Source: Amphibalanus amphitrite
Lineage: Eukaryota > Arthropoda > Thecostraca > Balanomorpha > Balanidae
Assembly: GCF_019059575.1 (NCBI RefSeq)
Contig: NW_024881567.1
Location: 1,176,309 to 1,240,308 of the forward strand
Direction: 5' to 3'
DNA: 64,000 bases
The notes beneath the pieces are model-generated. The model saw only the letters and a program-made list of their open reading frames with translations, had not been told where the DNA came from and ran no database searches. Below are positions 43,652 through 55,697 of the stretch, in pieces. The translations under genes were made by a program, and so were the position numbers. Every line of letters starts with the position of its first letter. Positions within the stretch are counted from its first letter, which is position 1.

Positions 43652-43689
43652 GTTCGATCAGAGCGTTAGTACACTTACTTGTTGACAAT

Positions 43690-44221
<532 letters not shown>

Positions 44222-44347
44222 CCGCAGGGGCGGATCCAGGAATTTTCGGGAGGGGGGGGGGCGGCAAGTCGAGATAGGGGCGACCTGGCAATCCGGGGGC
44301 GCTCCATACAAAGGGGGCGCCAAACCGTCAAAATCGGGAGCTAAAAG

Positions 44348-45556
44348 CCCGCGGCGTGCTAGGGGGCGTTATCGCGGTCCCCCTCAGGTTTTTCGCAAAT
44401 ATCTGAAAAACTGCTGCGCGCAGCGCCGCCATTTTCAGCATACCTTATCATGCATCTTTTTTGCACATGTTGCAAAAATGTCTGACGCGGGTCATGGAAG
44501 GTCAGGTCACCAGGTTATGCCAAGTGACCTAGCCTAAGAAAAAGTTCAAATGCTTACCATTGCTAATGCTATACCGACCGAAGGATTGCTTTGAACCTTT
44601 CAGCGATTGATGAAAGCAACACTGTTCATGAAATGTATATCTCGGAATTTCGATATCTGTGACCTAAGGTCAGGTCAGTTGTGCGACGTCTCCATTAGGT
44701 AGGTAGGTCCATTAAGTCTTTGGGAGAAAACTGAAAAGCATCTCTTTTGGACGAGCGCCATTCTAGACAATATCAAGCATTGGGATACATATAAAATTAT
44801 CACACTGAATAAGAACATTGCACCTAGTGTGACCACTCATTATGTCCCAGAGGTCATCCCATGTCATGAAAGGTCCGCAGCAGTTTTTTTTAAATAACTT
44901 TTGATGAATTCAAGCTAGAGCGATAAAAACACCTCAGTTGTGTTCAGCTCGACGATACGCATCGACTGCTATGCAGCATGACCTTTCCCGGTCAGGTCAT
45001 GACCTTGACCTGAGGTTAAATTCTCAAAATTACCTTTCATAAGGTCAATCTTTAGTTTGTTCGACGTGTCTCGACGACAAAAACGCAATGCTGGCAAACG
45101 TAATGTCGAGACTCTCTTGAGTCAAAAGTTATTGCAGGAAAACATTGTTCGTAAAAAGGCTATTTTTAGAGTCTTTTGCCCTCTGAAGGCTAAACCGTTG
45201 ACCTGAGGTCAAATCTGAGCGCAGCTTGCAGAAACACCTTTAAAAGGGCTATCGAATGCGCTTTTCTGCGGCGCTATAGCTCTAGTGGTTTCCGAGTTAT
45301 GTGCCGCTGCTTCGAAAACGGAAAAATGTTGAAACAGGCAATATTTTACCTTTGATGACCTCTGGTGACCTGACATTCGACCTGGCCTAAAAAATGACCG
45401 TTTTGTTTTCGTCCTGTTTTTTGACGATCTTTCGAATGCCGCTTATCGCGTGTCACTACGCGGCCCAGGAGCCGAGTTAGACGAGGGAGTGTGCCTGCCC
45501 CCCCCCCCCCCTCCCGAACAGGACACGGAAAACTCAGACCACCAGCACGGCACGGG
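44348..45556. mobile_element. TTAA-type element M (degenerate relative of C)
   Basis: Left CCCGCGGCGTGCTAGGGGG, right GCACGGCACGGG followed by TTAA (45,557-45,560); the left TTAA is not intact. The interior aligns with 14,709-15,878 (TTTTTCGCAAATATCTGAAA, GTGACCTAAGGTCAGGTC). Older than C by divergence. Confidence 0.7.
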
Positions 45557-45639
45557 TTAAAAGTCGTAGATGGGCACCGCTACTCTAGCAAAAGATATTA
45601 GCAAAAAGGTGGCCTCCATTTACTGGTGCAGTCCTTCTT

Positions 45640-47290
45640 CTCCCGGTGATGCCCCCTCCTTTTTCTGGAAGCGTCTCACTTATGCTGGTATGCCTCACTT
45701 CCTGGGGGCGCCCAACCTCTGCTTGGATCGCCTAATCCATTATGTCCTCTCCGTGGCCGAGTGGATAAAAGCGCCGGAATTCGACGCTTCGCCGGAAGTG
45801 AGAGCCCGGTTCAAGCCCCGGTGCGGGCGGCCACATTTAGCTCCTACGTGTAATGGCGTGCGCGTCTGTGGCAGGGGCCGCACAGAAGCCAGGTAACGTG
45901 AGTGAGCGGAGGGGACCGTGTCCAGTCGTGAGGGCACGTTAAACGTTCGGACCAAATTCTGCCATACAACTGGAATTGCGCGATCGGGTGGTGGGGTCAG
46001 GGTCAGCACAACAAGCTATGCTTAGTGCGGGCTCTGATTCCTCAAATCCGCCCATTCAGCCATTCGGACTAAATTTATAAAAAAAAAATGGAGAGACCCA
46101 CTTTGCTTAAGTCGCCTCATTTCTTCCTTCTAAGAACGACCAATTTGCTGTAGGCGGCCCACTTATCTGGGACGCCCATCTTCTGCTAGAACTCATAGAA
46201 GTGCCCCTCTTCTTCCTGATGCGTCCCACTTCTACTACGAGTGCACCTTTTCTGTTAGGGCGCCCCTTTGCTGCTGAGGAGTCTTTTTATACTGTGAATA
46301 GGGCGGCCCTCTCCTGTTGGCTGTTGGGCGACCCCAAATTCTGCTGAAGGCGCCCCACTTCTGCCCAGCTTTTGGTGGGGGTGCCCCTCTCTTGCAGGGG
46401 GCACTTCTCTTTTGCTGGAGACGCCTCTCTTGTGGGGGCGCCCTTCCACTGCGGGGATCGTCTCTCTTCTGCCAGAGGCACCCCTTTTCTTCTTATGGGG
46501 CTCCTTTTTTTTCTGGGGCGAGGCGACCCTCTGCTGCTCGGAACGAGGCACACCTCTCCTTTTACTGGGGCACCGCCCCTCTGCTGGGGTTGCCCTTCCG
46601 CTGTCGTCAGGGGCGCCCCTCTTGGTAGAATATACTCCTTTTCTTTTTGTAATGGGGCGCCCCTCTTCTACCGGGGGCGCCCATCTGCTGCTGGGGCGTC
46701 TGTCTTCTGCCGGATATTGTCAATGGGGCGCCCATATCCTGTTTGGCGGGCCCAACCTCTGCTGGAGGCTCCCTATTTCTGATTAACTTTTGCTGTGGCG
46801 TCTCTCTTCTGCTGGGGCGCCCCTCTTCTGCTTGGGGCGCCCGTCTCCTGCTGGAGACCCCTCTCTTCTGCTGGGGCGCCCCTCTTCTGCCAGTGGCACC
46901 CATTTTCTTATTATGGGGCTCCTTTTTTGCTGGGGCGCCCAGCTGCTGTCAGGGCGCCCCTCTTCTCGGAATGGGGGCGCCTCTCTCCTTTTGCTGGGGC
47001 GTCAGTCGCTCCTCTTCAGGGGGACACGTCTCCTGCTAAGGGTGCCCTTCCGCTGCCAGGGGCGCCCCTCTTGAACAGAAGGTATTTTATATTCTTGTAA
47101 CGAGACGCCCTCTTCTGCTGGGGGCGCCCATCTGCTGCTGGGGCGACTCTCATCTGCTGGGAATAGGCAATTGGGCGTCACTCTCCTGCTTGGTGAGCCC
47201 AACTTCTGCTGGAGGCGCCCTATTCCGGCGGAACCTTTGCTGTGTCGCCGCTCTTCTACTCGGGGCGCCCTCTCTGCCGCGGGATATGGG
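45640..47290. repeat. minisatellite, monomer about GGGGCGCCCCTCTTCTGCTG
   Basis: Dozens of imperfect units of roughly 20-30 bp centred on the palindrome GGGCGCCC. Confined to the hAT at 44,225-47,359. Interrupted by a SINE. Long open frames on both strands are a by-product of the GC-rich repeat. Confidence 0.85.
45749..46089 (+). mobile_element. tRNA-derived SINE
   Basis: Starts with a type-II tRNA-like head: A box TGGCCGAGTGGA and B box GGTTCAAGCCC at 45,753-45,820, followed by about 250 bp of body and an A10 tail at 46,079-46,088. The head resembles a Leu/Ser tRNA. It lies within the minisatellite, which resumes after the tail. Target duplication not clear. Confidence 0.7.
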
Positions 47291-47371
47291 CGCCTTTTTC
47301 GGATGGCGGGGGGGGGGGGCGGCCGCCCCCGTCGCCCCCCCCCCCTGGATCCGCGCCTGTAACAAGGAGCC

Positions 47372-48078
47372 AACTTGTAGATTTGGTTTACAGTGTACTT
47401 CAAAGAGACCTCGAAGGTGTGCGCCGCTGGGCCCACATGTGGAAATTAAAACTTAACCCTGCGAAGTGTAAGGCGTTTACTATGACGCTCAAGGCAAAAC
47501 CGGTAGAAGCAACATTTTTCACTGATCAGGCAGCATTGGAACACGTGGACACAATTAGAGATCTAGGTGTTAATACTAGATACGAAACTTACATTTGGAC
47601 CTCAGGTGCATCACACTGTCGTGAAAGCCAATATAGGGCGCTCGGAATTCTAATAAGTTCATTTCAAGTGGCTAATCCGAGAGGTTACCTAAAATCATCG
47701 GCAGTCCTTACGTCCTATTTTGCTCACGTTCGTTCCGTGTTGGAGCATTGCAGCGTCATATGGGGAGGGGCGGCCGCCATACACAAGGACCGCATCGAAC
47801 GAACCCAACACAAGTTTCTTATTTGGTTGAGCGCCCATTCAAAGAAGCAGTCAGCTTCGCTGTCGTACTCTGAGTTACTTAAACATTTTAACATCTGTTC
47901 TTTGGCTGCACGCAGAGTACAACACGCTATAATGTTCTTGCGCAGTGTGATGACTGGTAGGATCAGTTCGTCTTTTCTGTTACGATCCTTCTCTTTCGAG
48001 GTACAGGTCTCGCGGGTTTTAGCGGTAGGTTTTGCACCTAGAAAATTTAGTGTACTTCAGGCTATATCTTCGTCGTCT
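47372..48078 (+). pseudogene. non-LTR reverse transcriptase, thumb/C-terminal fragment
   Basis: Open frame with LVDLVYSVLQRDLEGVRRWA, then HMWKLKLNPAKCKAFTM (the post-YADD LN..KC motif), IRDLGV, SVIWGGAAAIHKDRIERTQH and a C-terminus ending SSSS. This is the region after RT motif C in Jockey/CR1/RTE-like LINEs. The catalytic part is missing, removed or separated by the hAT on the left. Confidence 0.75.
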
Positions 48079-48356
48079 TAAAGGGACATGTTCATGTCTA
48101 ACATGGGGAATGGAGTTGAGATAGCATTTATACTCGTTATGTGCTAAAACCTCATAATCCGGACAGGGGTGGATTTTTTTGTTTTTCATTGGGGTTGCAC
48201 AGCCCTGAAAGGGCGCCCAAAGCGGTTCCGAGGGGAGCAATGGTCCGAAAGTGGGCGCTTGCAGGGGCGGTCGTAAACTTGGCGTGGGGGGGGGGGGGCG
48301 AATTGGCAAAGGGGCCCTGTCGACCCTCGGGGGGAGGGGGCGGTGTTTTAGCTTAA

Positions 48357-48860
48357 CCCGCGTACCGCCGGGGGGGGCGGATATCCGCCCCTCCTGAGGT
48401 TTTTCGTAAATAACGGAAAACCGCGAAATTTCGCATGACTATTTCCCCTATCAATTTTACATACTATGTGCAAGTTTGAACCGGCCTATCTTTCAAGATC
48501 AAGTCACCAGGTCACTTCGAATGACCCGACCTCAAATCACTTTTTTGAAACTTTGTCACCGTGTCAGAGTTATAGTAGATGACGGAGTCCTTTGCAAGTT
48601 GCAGGATGTAATGAGGTCATTGGTAGCTACAATTTGTTTATCTCTTTTTTATACCGATGACCTAAGTTTAGGTTAAGTTCTTGGCCTCCCCATTATAAGT
48701 CAAGGGGAAAAATCAATTGCCTTATTTTTCCCCCTAAAACGCGTCGGAATGGCCTAAAATACCATGAATGACTTGATATAAGATCAATCTTGACTACCTT
48801 TAGGCCTTTTTTTGCTCTTGGGAAACTGTAAAGTCATGTGAAGTCATCAAAGGACACCGA
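48357..48860 (+). mobile_element. TTAA-type element N, 5' part
   Basis: TTAA (48,353-48,356) then CCCGCGTACCGCCGGGG, cap CGGATATCCG between G and C tracts, then TTTTTCGTAAATAACGGAAA and AGGTCACTTCGAATGACC-like sequence as in element C. No 3' terminus found; sequence passes into the minisatellite. Confidence 0.6.
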
Positions 48861-51300
48861 TTTTTTGCAAATAACTCCTTACAGGAACGAGATAATGCCG
48901 CGCAGATGGTCTCATGCATCGCTCCTCGGAGATCGGCATGACTTGTCTGCGTTGGGCCTAAGAGAACCGAACCGATTGGGATGCTTGAAAGCCGCCTTGA
49001 GGCCCTTTGAAACCCGTAAGAGTCCACCTGAGGATTATTTGCGGCACGTTGAGGACGGCAAGGAGTACATACCTATATAGGCTAGTATGGATTCCTAAGA
49101 AGCCAGTATAGAGCCCTAAGAAGTGGGTGGGGGGAGCAAAAAGTATAACTTTTGGTCCTTCAGACTTCAGAGGCCTATAGGTATAGCGTTTGGAGAGACC
49201 TGCGTGGGGCATTAACGACCCACGTGGGATCTCCAAGGATCGACGTGGGGTCATCAGATGCCGGTGGGGCTCTCATCTGACGGAATGGGGATGGTCCTTA
49301 GAGAGCGGAAAGGAGCCATAAAAGAACAGTTTTGCCCCTCAGGAGCAGACAAGAGTCTTCTGACACCCAAGGGCGCACACAAGGGGGGGCACACGGGCCC
49401 GTGCCCCCCCCCCCATTCGAGTTGGGGGGCCCAACTCGAAGGAAGGGGCCCATTTGAGCTCAAATGGGCCTCTAACTAATCCTTAGACCACCGAAGACCG
49501 TGTACAAAGGGCCCTCAAATGGCCTTAAAGGGCCCTCAGATGGTCTCCAAAAGCCCTCAGATGGCCTCGAAGAGCCCTCAGTTAGCGTCATAGGGCCCTC
49601 ATCTGGTGTCAAAGGGCCCTTAGATGGTGTCAAGGGGCCCTCAGATGGCCTTAAGGAGCCCTCAGATGACCTCAAAGGACTCTCAGATGGCCTTAAAGGG
49701 CCCTCAGATAGCCTCAAAGGGCCCTCAGCTAACGTCAAACGGACGTCAGAAGGCCTTAAAGGGTGTCAAAGGTCCCTGAGCTGGCGTCAGAGGGCCATGC
49801 CCTTGCGTCAAACGGCTCTCCGAAGGCTCTAAAGGGTCCTTTGCTGGTGACAGAGGGCCCCCAGCTGGCGCCAAATGGCCATCAGAAGGTCTCAAACGGT
49901 CCTCAGCTGGCGTCAAGCGGCCCTCAAAAAGCCTCAAGGGGCCCTTAGAAAGCCTCAAGGGGCCCTTAGAAGACCTCAAGGGCCCTCAGAAGACCTTAAA
50001 GAGCGTCAAAGGGCCTTGAGCTAGCGTGAGGGGCCCCCCCAGCTAATGCCAGAGGGCCCTGAGCTAGCGTCAAACTTAAAGTGCCCTTAGCTGGTGTCAG
50101 AGGGCCCCAGTTGGTGTCAGAGGGTCATCCATTGGCGTCTAATGGCCATCAGAAGGCCCAAAAACACGATCCTCAGCTGGCGTCCAACGGTTCTCAGCTG
50201 ACGTCAAGAGGCCCTCAAAAGGGTTCAAAGGCCCCTCGACTGCTCAAAGGGCCCTTAGAAGGCCTCAATGGGAACTCAAGAGACGTTAAACGGCCCTCAA
50301 AAGGCTTGAAAAGGCCCTCTGCTGATGGCAAAGGGCTCGCACCTGAGTCAATAAGAGCCTTGTCAAAAAAACGGACCTGAGAAACCTTGCCGGCCCTGGT
50401 TATCTGCGGGACTCCTACACTTACCTGAGTGGCCCCCGTTTACTGAGGGGCCCTGGTTATTGATGGGGTCCCTGGTTACTTAAGGGGCGCCTGGTTACCA
50501 GAGGGGCCCATGGTTACCTGGTGGGCCCCTGATCAATTGAAAACCCCTGGTCATCTGAAACGCCCCTGATTACCTAAAGGGTCCCTAATCACTTGGATTC
50601 AGTGACATAGCAAGGGAGCGAGGGGGTACGTGCCCGTTCTCGGGTTTAGGGTTCCTTCGAAACCGAGGGGCCCTGCGGCGCCAGTTGGTAGCAGAGGGTT
50701 CGCGCTGGCCGCACTTCAACTCGGAAGGACACCACAGGGCTTGTGGGGGCACGTTATTGGCTCCTATGTAGCCACAATTATCTTCATAAAGGCCCAATGC
50801 CGGTTTCTGAGAGACCTCGCCGGCCGCTCAGGGCCCTAGTAACGGCCAACGAAGGATTGGCTGCTATGGCTCCACATCCGTCTGTGATAGACACACGGTC
50901 CACACCAGTGTTTCTAAAGGCACCCACAACGGCAACTGCGAGGCCCCTCGCCCCACCTCCAAGGGACCCCCCACCAGCGCATCTTAAGGGCCTACATCGG
51001 CGGCTCTGAGAGTCCCCACACCGACGCCTCTGAGGGCCACGTACCAGTGACTCTGAGGGCCTCTTACCAGCCTCCGAGTGTCCTTGCCAGCCTATGACGG
51101 GCCACTTTCCACTTGCAGGCCATTTTGCAGGGCCACACACATGCCAATGATGGCCCCACCAGTGTCTCTAAGCCCTAAGACCCCGCAACGGCGCCTGTGA
51201 GGACCCAACACCAGCGCATCTGACGGCCTTTCACTGGCACCTCTGAGCGCGCCACACACCGGTGACTCTGAGGAGCTCGCTCGCTTCGCTCGCTCGTAAA
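48860..51300. repeat. minisatellite, monomer about GGGCCCTCAGATGGCCTCAA
   Basis: Best preserved at 49,500-50,370 (period about 20-32). Sub-blocks: GGGGCCCTGGTTACCTGA type at 50,393-50,590 and CTCTGAGGGCC type at 50,800-51,290. Ends at a palindromic CTCGCTCGCTTCGCTCGCTC (51,279-51,298), the same motif that ends the repeat at 4,690. Contains a G/C-tract hairpin at about 49,384-49,415. Confidence 0.8.
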
Positions 51301-51780
51301 ATATCATGTAAATTAGGCATTAGTGTACATTAGGCACGCTCCTCGGGCATTAATGATACATTTGCTTGCCGATTTTCCACACTTTCTCATGCAAAGACCG
51401 TTTTAAAGAGACCCGTCTGCCAGTGAGACTGGACCCACCGTGCCTCCCTCCTCCCATCGAAAGGTCCTGGATACAGCCTTGCCTGAGCTGACCCCGGGCC
51501 CCCGGGTGACTCGCGGGCCCGGGGTCCGCGAAAAAAAACATGCTAAAAAAAACATGCTTGCGTAAAAATATATATGTTTTGAAAATTAAGCTGGTACCGA
51601 AATAATTGTTTTACCTACCATGCATTGACAAACCAATTGCTCAAGCTTCAAACCAACCGAAATATAGCCCCGTGGGCCGTATTTTTTTTTGGGGGGGGGG
51701 GGGCCTGCGGCATGGGGGGGCTCAGTTCGAAGGTCGTGCCCCCCCCCCCATTCAAAAATCCTGTGTGCGCGCCTGCTGAC
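51301..51780. other. G/C-tract hairpins and degenerate hAT-like ends
   Basis: Contains GGTCCTGGATACAGCCTTG (51,460-51,480) and AAAATCCTGTGTGCGCGCCT (about 51,756-51,776), both similar to hAT right termini, and a G-tract/C-tract pair at 51,691-51,750. No complete element resolved. Confidence 0.35.
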
Positions 51781-53480
51781 ACCAGTATGAGGCCCTTATA
51801 TAAGTCCGGCGTTAGATCATTTAAGGCTAGTATTGACCCTCTTAAACCGGGTGAGAGCTCGCGCAGCAGTTTGGATCTTAGAACTCCAACGTGGGTCCTA
51901 CAAGACCTGGCTGAGCCATCAGAGGCCAATGCGGGGTCATCAAAGGCCAGTTCGGAACCTCTGAGGTGATGTGAGCCCTTGGAGACCAGCATTGGGCCTT
52001 GACAGGTCAATGTGGGACTCCTTGACTGGTATGGGCCCTAAGAGATATGTGTGGTGTCAATGCTACCCACAATAGACACAAATAACGACATGGGGTCTCA
52101 GAGACTAGCAGAGGCCCTTAAAGACCAGCATGGGCCAAAAAGATCGACAGGGGCCCTCCGAGACCGGCAGAGACTAAAAAGATAGCATGAGGCGCCCATG
52201 ATGCCATCAGAAGCCTCAGAAGCCCATGATGCCTCAGAAGCCCGGGCTCTCAAGGACCGAAATGGAACTATCAGAGACCAGTGTGGGCCCCATGGCAGCA
52301 GACATGAGCCCTCAGAAACCGATATGACTTCGATATGGCACTAGTCCATAATGGGCTCGCTGCGACAAGATAACGGCCCTCAAGTTCCGAAATTCCGACA
52401 TGGGGACCAACAGAGACTGACAGAGAACCTTGGAGGACGGCATGAAACGCCAAAAGTTCTTCCTTGGACCACAGAGACTAAAGATGGGACTCTCAGAGCC
52501 TGTTGTTGGGTCCTCTGAGGCCTGTTTCGGGCTACCAGGGTCCGGTTCGGTCCATCAAATGCCGGTCATGCCCCTCAAAAGCCGGTTTGGGACCCTGAGC
52601 GGCCAGTACTGGCCCTCCAAGGCCAGTTGGTCATCAGAGGCCAGCCCAATATGGGCCCTTACAGGCCAGTGTGGAGCTCTCAGAGGTCAATGTTCCTCAG
52701 AGCCCAGTGCGAGATACCCACAGGAGTGGGTTCATCAGAATTCAGAGGCTAGTGTGGGTCCCTCCAAGGAGCCCGGTTCGGCGCCCTCAGAGGTCGGTGT
52801 AAGGCCCTCAAAGGCCAGTATTGGTTCTCAAAGACCAGTATGGGCCAGAATGGGCCATCAGAGGTCAATGTGGGCCCTAAGAGGCCGGCAACGGGCCTTC
52901 AGAAGCCAGTACGGGCCCTCAGAAGTGCCCAAGGGTCAATCTTTATCTGCCAGAGACAGAAATTGGGCCATCCGAGGCCGGTGTTGGGCCCTAGCAGGTC
53001 AGTTTGGGCCATAAGAGACCAATTTGGACCCTATAAAAACCAGCGTGGGTCCGTACAGGCCAGTGTGGGGCCCTCGGAGACCAGTACAGAGCCTTCAAAG
53101 GGCAGTTTGGAACCACCAGAGGCCGACGTGGGCCCTCAGATGCCGGTGTGGTATCTTACAGGCCAGCGTGGAGCCCTCAGAAGACAGAGGTCAGTGTGGG
53201 GTCCTAAAAGACCAGCATGGGTCGGTGTTGGACCCCAGAGGTCAGCAGAGGGCCCTCAAAGGCCAGTATGGGCCCTCAGAGGCCAATGTGGACCTGTAGA
53301 GACCGGCATCGGGCCTTCAGAAGTCAGTCGAGCCCTCGGGGGCACCCAAAGGCCAGTCTTGGGCCCCCAGAAACAAAAATGAGGCCTTGAGAGGCGTGGA
53401 CCCTCAGAAACCGGTTTGGGAGCCCTCGAGACCAGTACAGGGCTCTCAAGGGCCAGTGGAGGGCATGGCCCTGATGCCCC
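51781..53480. repeat. minisatellite, monomer about GGGCCCTCAGAGGCCAGTGT
   Basis: Imperfect units of 25-35 bp on the theme CCCTCAGAGGCCAGTNTGGG for about 1.7 kb. Followed by (CCCCCA)n and CA-rich DNA to 53,545. Confidence 0.85.
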
Positions 53481-53852
53481 GTGCGACCGCCACTGGGCCC
53501 CACCCCCACCCCCACCCACACACATACACACGCGCACACGCACACACGCATATAATATTATCATTTTGGTACTTGGCTAGGTAGAGCAATGTCTCAATGA
53601 TGACCAGTCACAAATTACATTTCAGCTGGGCGGTATGTTTACGGACGCCATTTAATTGCGTCCCAGAAAAGCTATTTCTGGCACCTAAAAGCTGACTCGC
53701 CCCAAAATTGGTCCTCAGCACCTATTTGGTGGATACCAGCACCAATCATGGAAAATGACCTTAATTAGCTGTTTCTGGCACCTATTCATCGGTACGCCTT
53801 ACTCTTTTTTCTGAATCTGGCACCTAAATGCTGAGCGTAGCACCAATCTAGT

Positions 53853-55689
53853 CAGGGGCGGATCCAAGGGGGGGGGTCACATGGGTCATGCCCCCCCCCC
53901 CTTGAGGCCCGGGGGCCCAAAGACCTGCCAGGGGCACCACCGGCCTATCAGGGGTATCACAGTCCTGACAGGGGCACCACAGGACCGCCAGGGGCACCAC
54001 AGGCCTAGCAGGGACACCACGGGCCTGGTGCCCCTGGGCCCTGACAGGACTGTAACGCCCCTGACAAGCCCGAAGTGTCCCCGGTAGGCACGTGATGCCC
54101 CTGACAGGCCTGAGGCGCCCCTGCAAGGGCGGTGGTGCCCCTGGCAGGCCTGTGGTGTCCATGGCAGGCCTGTGGTGCCCTTGCTAGGCCTCTGGTGCCC
54201 CTGACAGGCTTGTAATGCCCCTGGAAGGACTGTGGTGCCCCTGGGCCCTGACAAGCCTGAGGTGCCCCTGACAGGCCAGTGGTGCCCTTGCTAGGCCTGT
54301 GGTGCCCCTGGCAGGCCTCTGGTGCCCCTGACAGGCTTGCGGTGCCCTTGGAAGGACTGTGGTGTCCCTGGGCCCTGACAAGCCTGAGGTGCCCCTGACA
54401 GGCCCGTGGTGCCCTTGTTAGGCCTGTGGTGCCCCTGGCAGGCCTCTGGTGCCCTTGCTAGGCCGCTGGTGCCCCTGGCAGGCCTCTGGTGTCTTTGCTA
54501 GGCCGCTGGTACCCCTGCGCCCGGAGAGGACTGGTGCCCCTGAAAAGTCTGAAGTGCCCCTCGGCAGGCCCGTGGTGCCCCTGACAGGCCCAAGGTGCCC
54601 CTGCGAGGCCGGTGGTGCCCCTGGCAGACCTCTGGTGCCCCTGGCAGGTCTGTGGTGCCCCTGGCAGGTCTGTGGTGCCCCTGGCAGGTCTGTGGCGCCC
54701 CTGGCAGACCTGTGTTGACTGGTGCCCCTGCTAGGTCGCTGGTGCCCCTCACAGACCTGTGGTGCCCCTGGGCCTTGACAAGCCTGAGATGCCTGGCTAT
54801 GACAGGCTCGTGGTGCCCCTGATAGACCAGTGGTGCCCTTGCTAGGCCTGTAGTGCCCCTGGCAGGCCTCTGGTGCCCCTGCTACCCCTGCGCCCGGAGA
54901 GGACTATGGTTCCCCTGAAAAGCCTGAAGTGCCTCTCGACAGGCCCGTGGTGCCCCTGGCCCCTGACAGGCCCAAGTTACCCCTGCGAGGTCGGTGGTGC
55001 TCCTGGCAGACCTCTGGTGCCCCTTGCAGGTCTGTGGTGCCCCTGGCAGGCCTGTGTTGACTGGTGCCCCTGCTAGGCCGCTGGTGCCCCTCACAGGCCT
55101 GCGGTGCCCCTGGAAGGGCTGTGGTGCCCCTGCCCCTAGGGGTGCTCATGGGCCCAACAGGTCCGTTGTGCCCCTGACAGGCCTGTCGTGTATACTTGCT
55201 AGACCTTTGGTGCCCCTACTTCCTGGCAGGCCTGTGGTGCCCCTGGCGGGCCTGTGGCGCCCCTACAAGGCCGTAGGTGCCCCTGAAAGGTTTGTGGTGT
55301 CCCTGGAAGGACTTTGGTGCCCCTGACAAGCCTGAAGTGTCAAGGACAGACCCTTTAGACGCCAGGGTCAAGTTCGTCGGACTGACAACGATTTGCTTAC
55401 CTGATAACGTTCCTGGTAAGTACTCACTACTCAGCGTCCACAACATATATACACATAGCATCTATGCACATAGCACATTCATATATACTTGCTTATAATT
55501 GGTAAATGTGGTTGTGGCTAAGAGTTAAGATACTGACTAAAAATAAAAAATAAAAAGAAAAAAACTGAAAATGGGGGCACCACCAAAATGAAGTGGACGA
55601 AATCCGTTGAGTTTTTAATTTTGGGTATAGGTAGGGGCACCACTTCGATTCATGACCCTCCCCTTGGAGTTTTCCTGGATCCGCCCCTG
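53853..55689. mobile_element. hAT element carrying GGTGCCCCTG minisatellite
   Basis: Ends CAGGGGCGGATCCAAGG and, inverted, CAGGGGCGGATCCAGG; perfect 8-bp duplication AATCTAGT (53,845-53,852; 55,690-55,697). 1,837 bp, nearly all minisatellite. Nested in the 11-kb hAT. Confidence 0.9.
53930..55340. repeat. minisatellite, monomer about GGTGCCCCTGGCAGGCCTGT
   Basis: About 1.4 kb of 20-bp-class units (GGTGCCCCTGACAGGCCTGT variants), sometimes with GCTAGGCC or GGAAGGACT. The complement CAGGGGCACC resembles the hAT terminus CAGGGGCGGATCC. Confined to the hAT at 53,853-55,689. Confidence 0.9.
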
Positions 55690-55697
55690 AATCTAGT

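Larger units (their letters stand above)
21351..43670 (-). mobile_element. L1/Tx1-like non-LTR retrotransposon in seven collinear segments
   Basis: Minus-strand order: endonuclease (43,651-42,977), linker (40,693-40,621), 38,170-38,001, 36,539-36,409, RT start (25,644-24,793), RT motif B (23,616-23,452), and motif C to C-terminal zinc knuckle (23,076-21,351). Each junction restores one reading frame once the guest and one copy of its target duplication are removed. The segments add up to about 3.8 kb, the normal size of a LINE ORF2. Guests: CR1-like LINE, hAT, paired TTAA MITEs, Penelope/Helitron composite, TTAA element, ribozyme foldback. The LINE is truncated near the start of the endonuclease and carries frameshifts near 43,378, 43,062, 25,145, about 22,480 and about 21,990, so it is dead. 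Confidence 0.88.
44225..47359. mobile_element. hAT element carrying GGGGCGCCCC minisatellite
   Basis: Ends CAGGGGCGGATCCAGG and, inverted, CAGGCGCGGATCCAGG. TAACAAG occurs next to both ends (44,215-44,221, with three extra bases CCG; 47,360-47,366), a slightly eroded hAT target duplication. Contains a TTAA element (44,348-45,556), a SINE (45,749-46,089) and a minisatellite. Confidence 0.78.

Noticed and set aside
46317-47100. Several 90-140-codon frames on both strands
   Set aside because: Products of the GGGGCGCCCC minisatellite inside a hAT; repetitive Gly/Pro/Leu with no domain.
48079-48163. TTAA MITE starting AGGGACATGTTCATGTC
   Set aside because: TTAA and a start like the AGGGAC family are present, but no inverted partner was found on either side of the hAT insertions, so it was not listed as an element.
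49472-55326. Gly/Pro/Ser-rich repetitive frames resembling collagen-like proteins
   Set aside because: They follow the period of the minisatellites and occur on both strands; no splice or start context.
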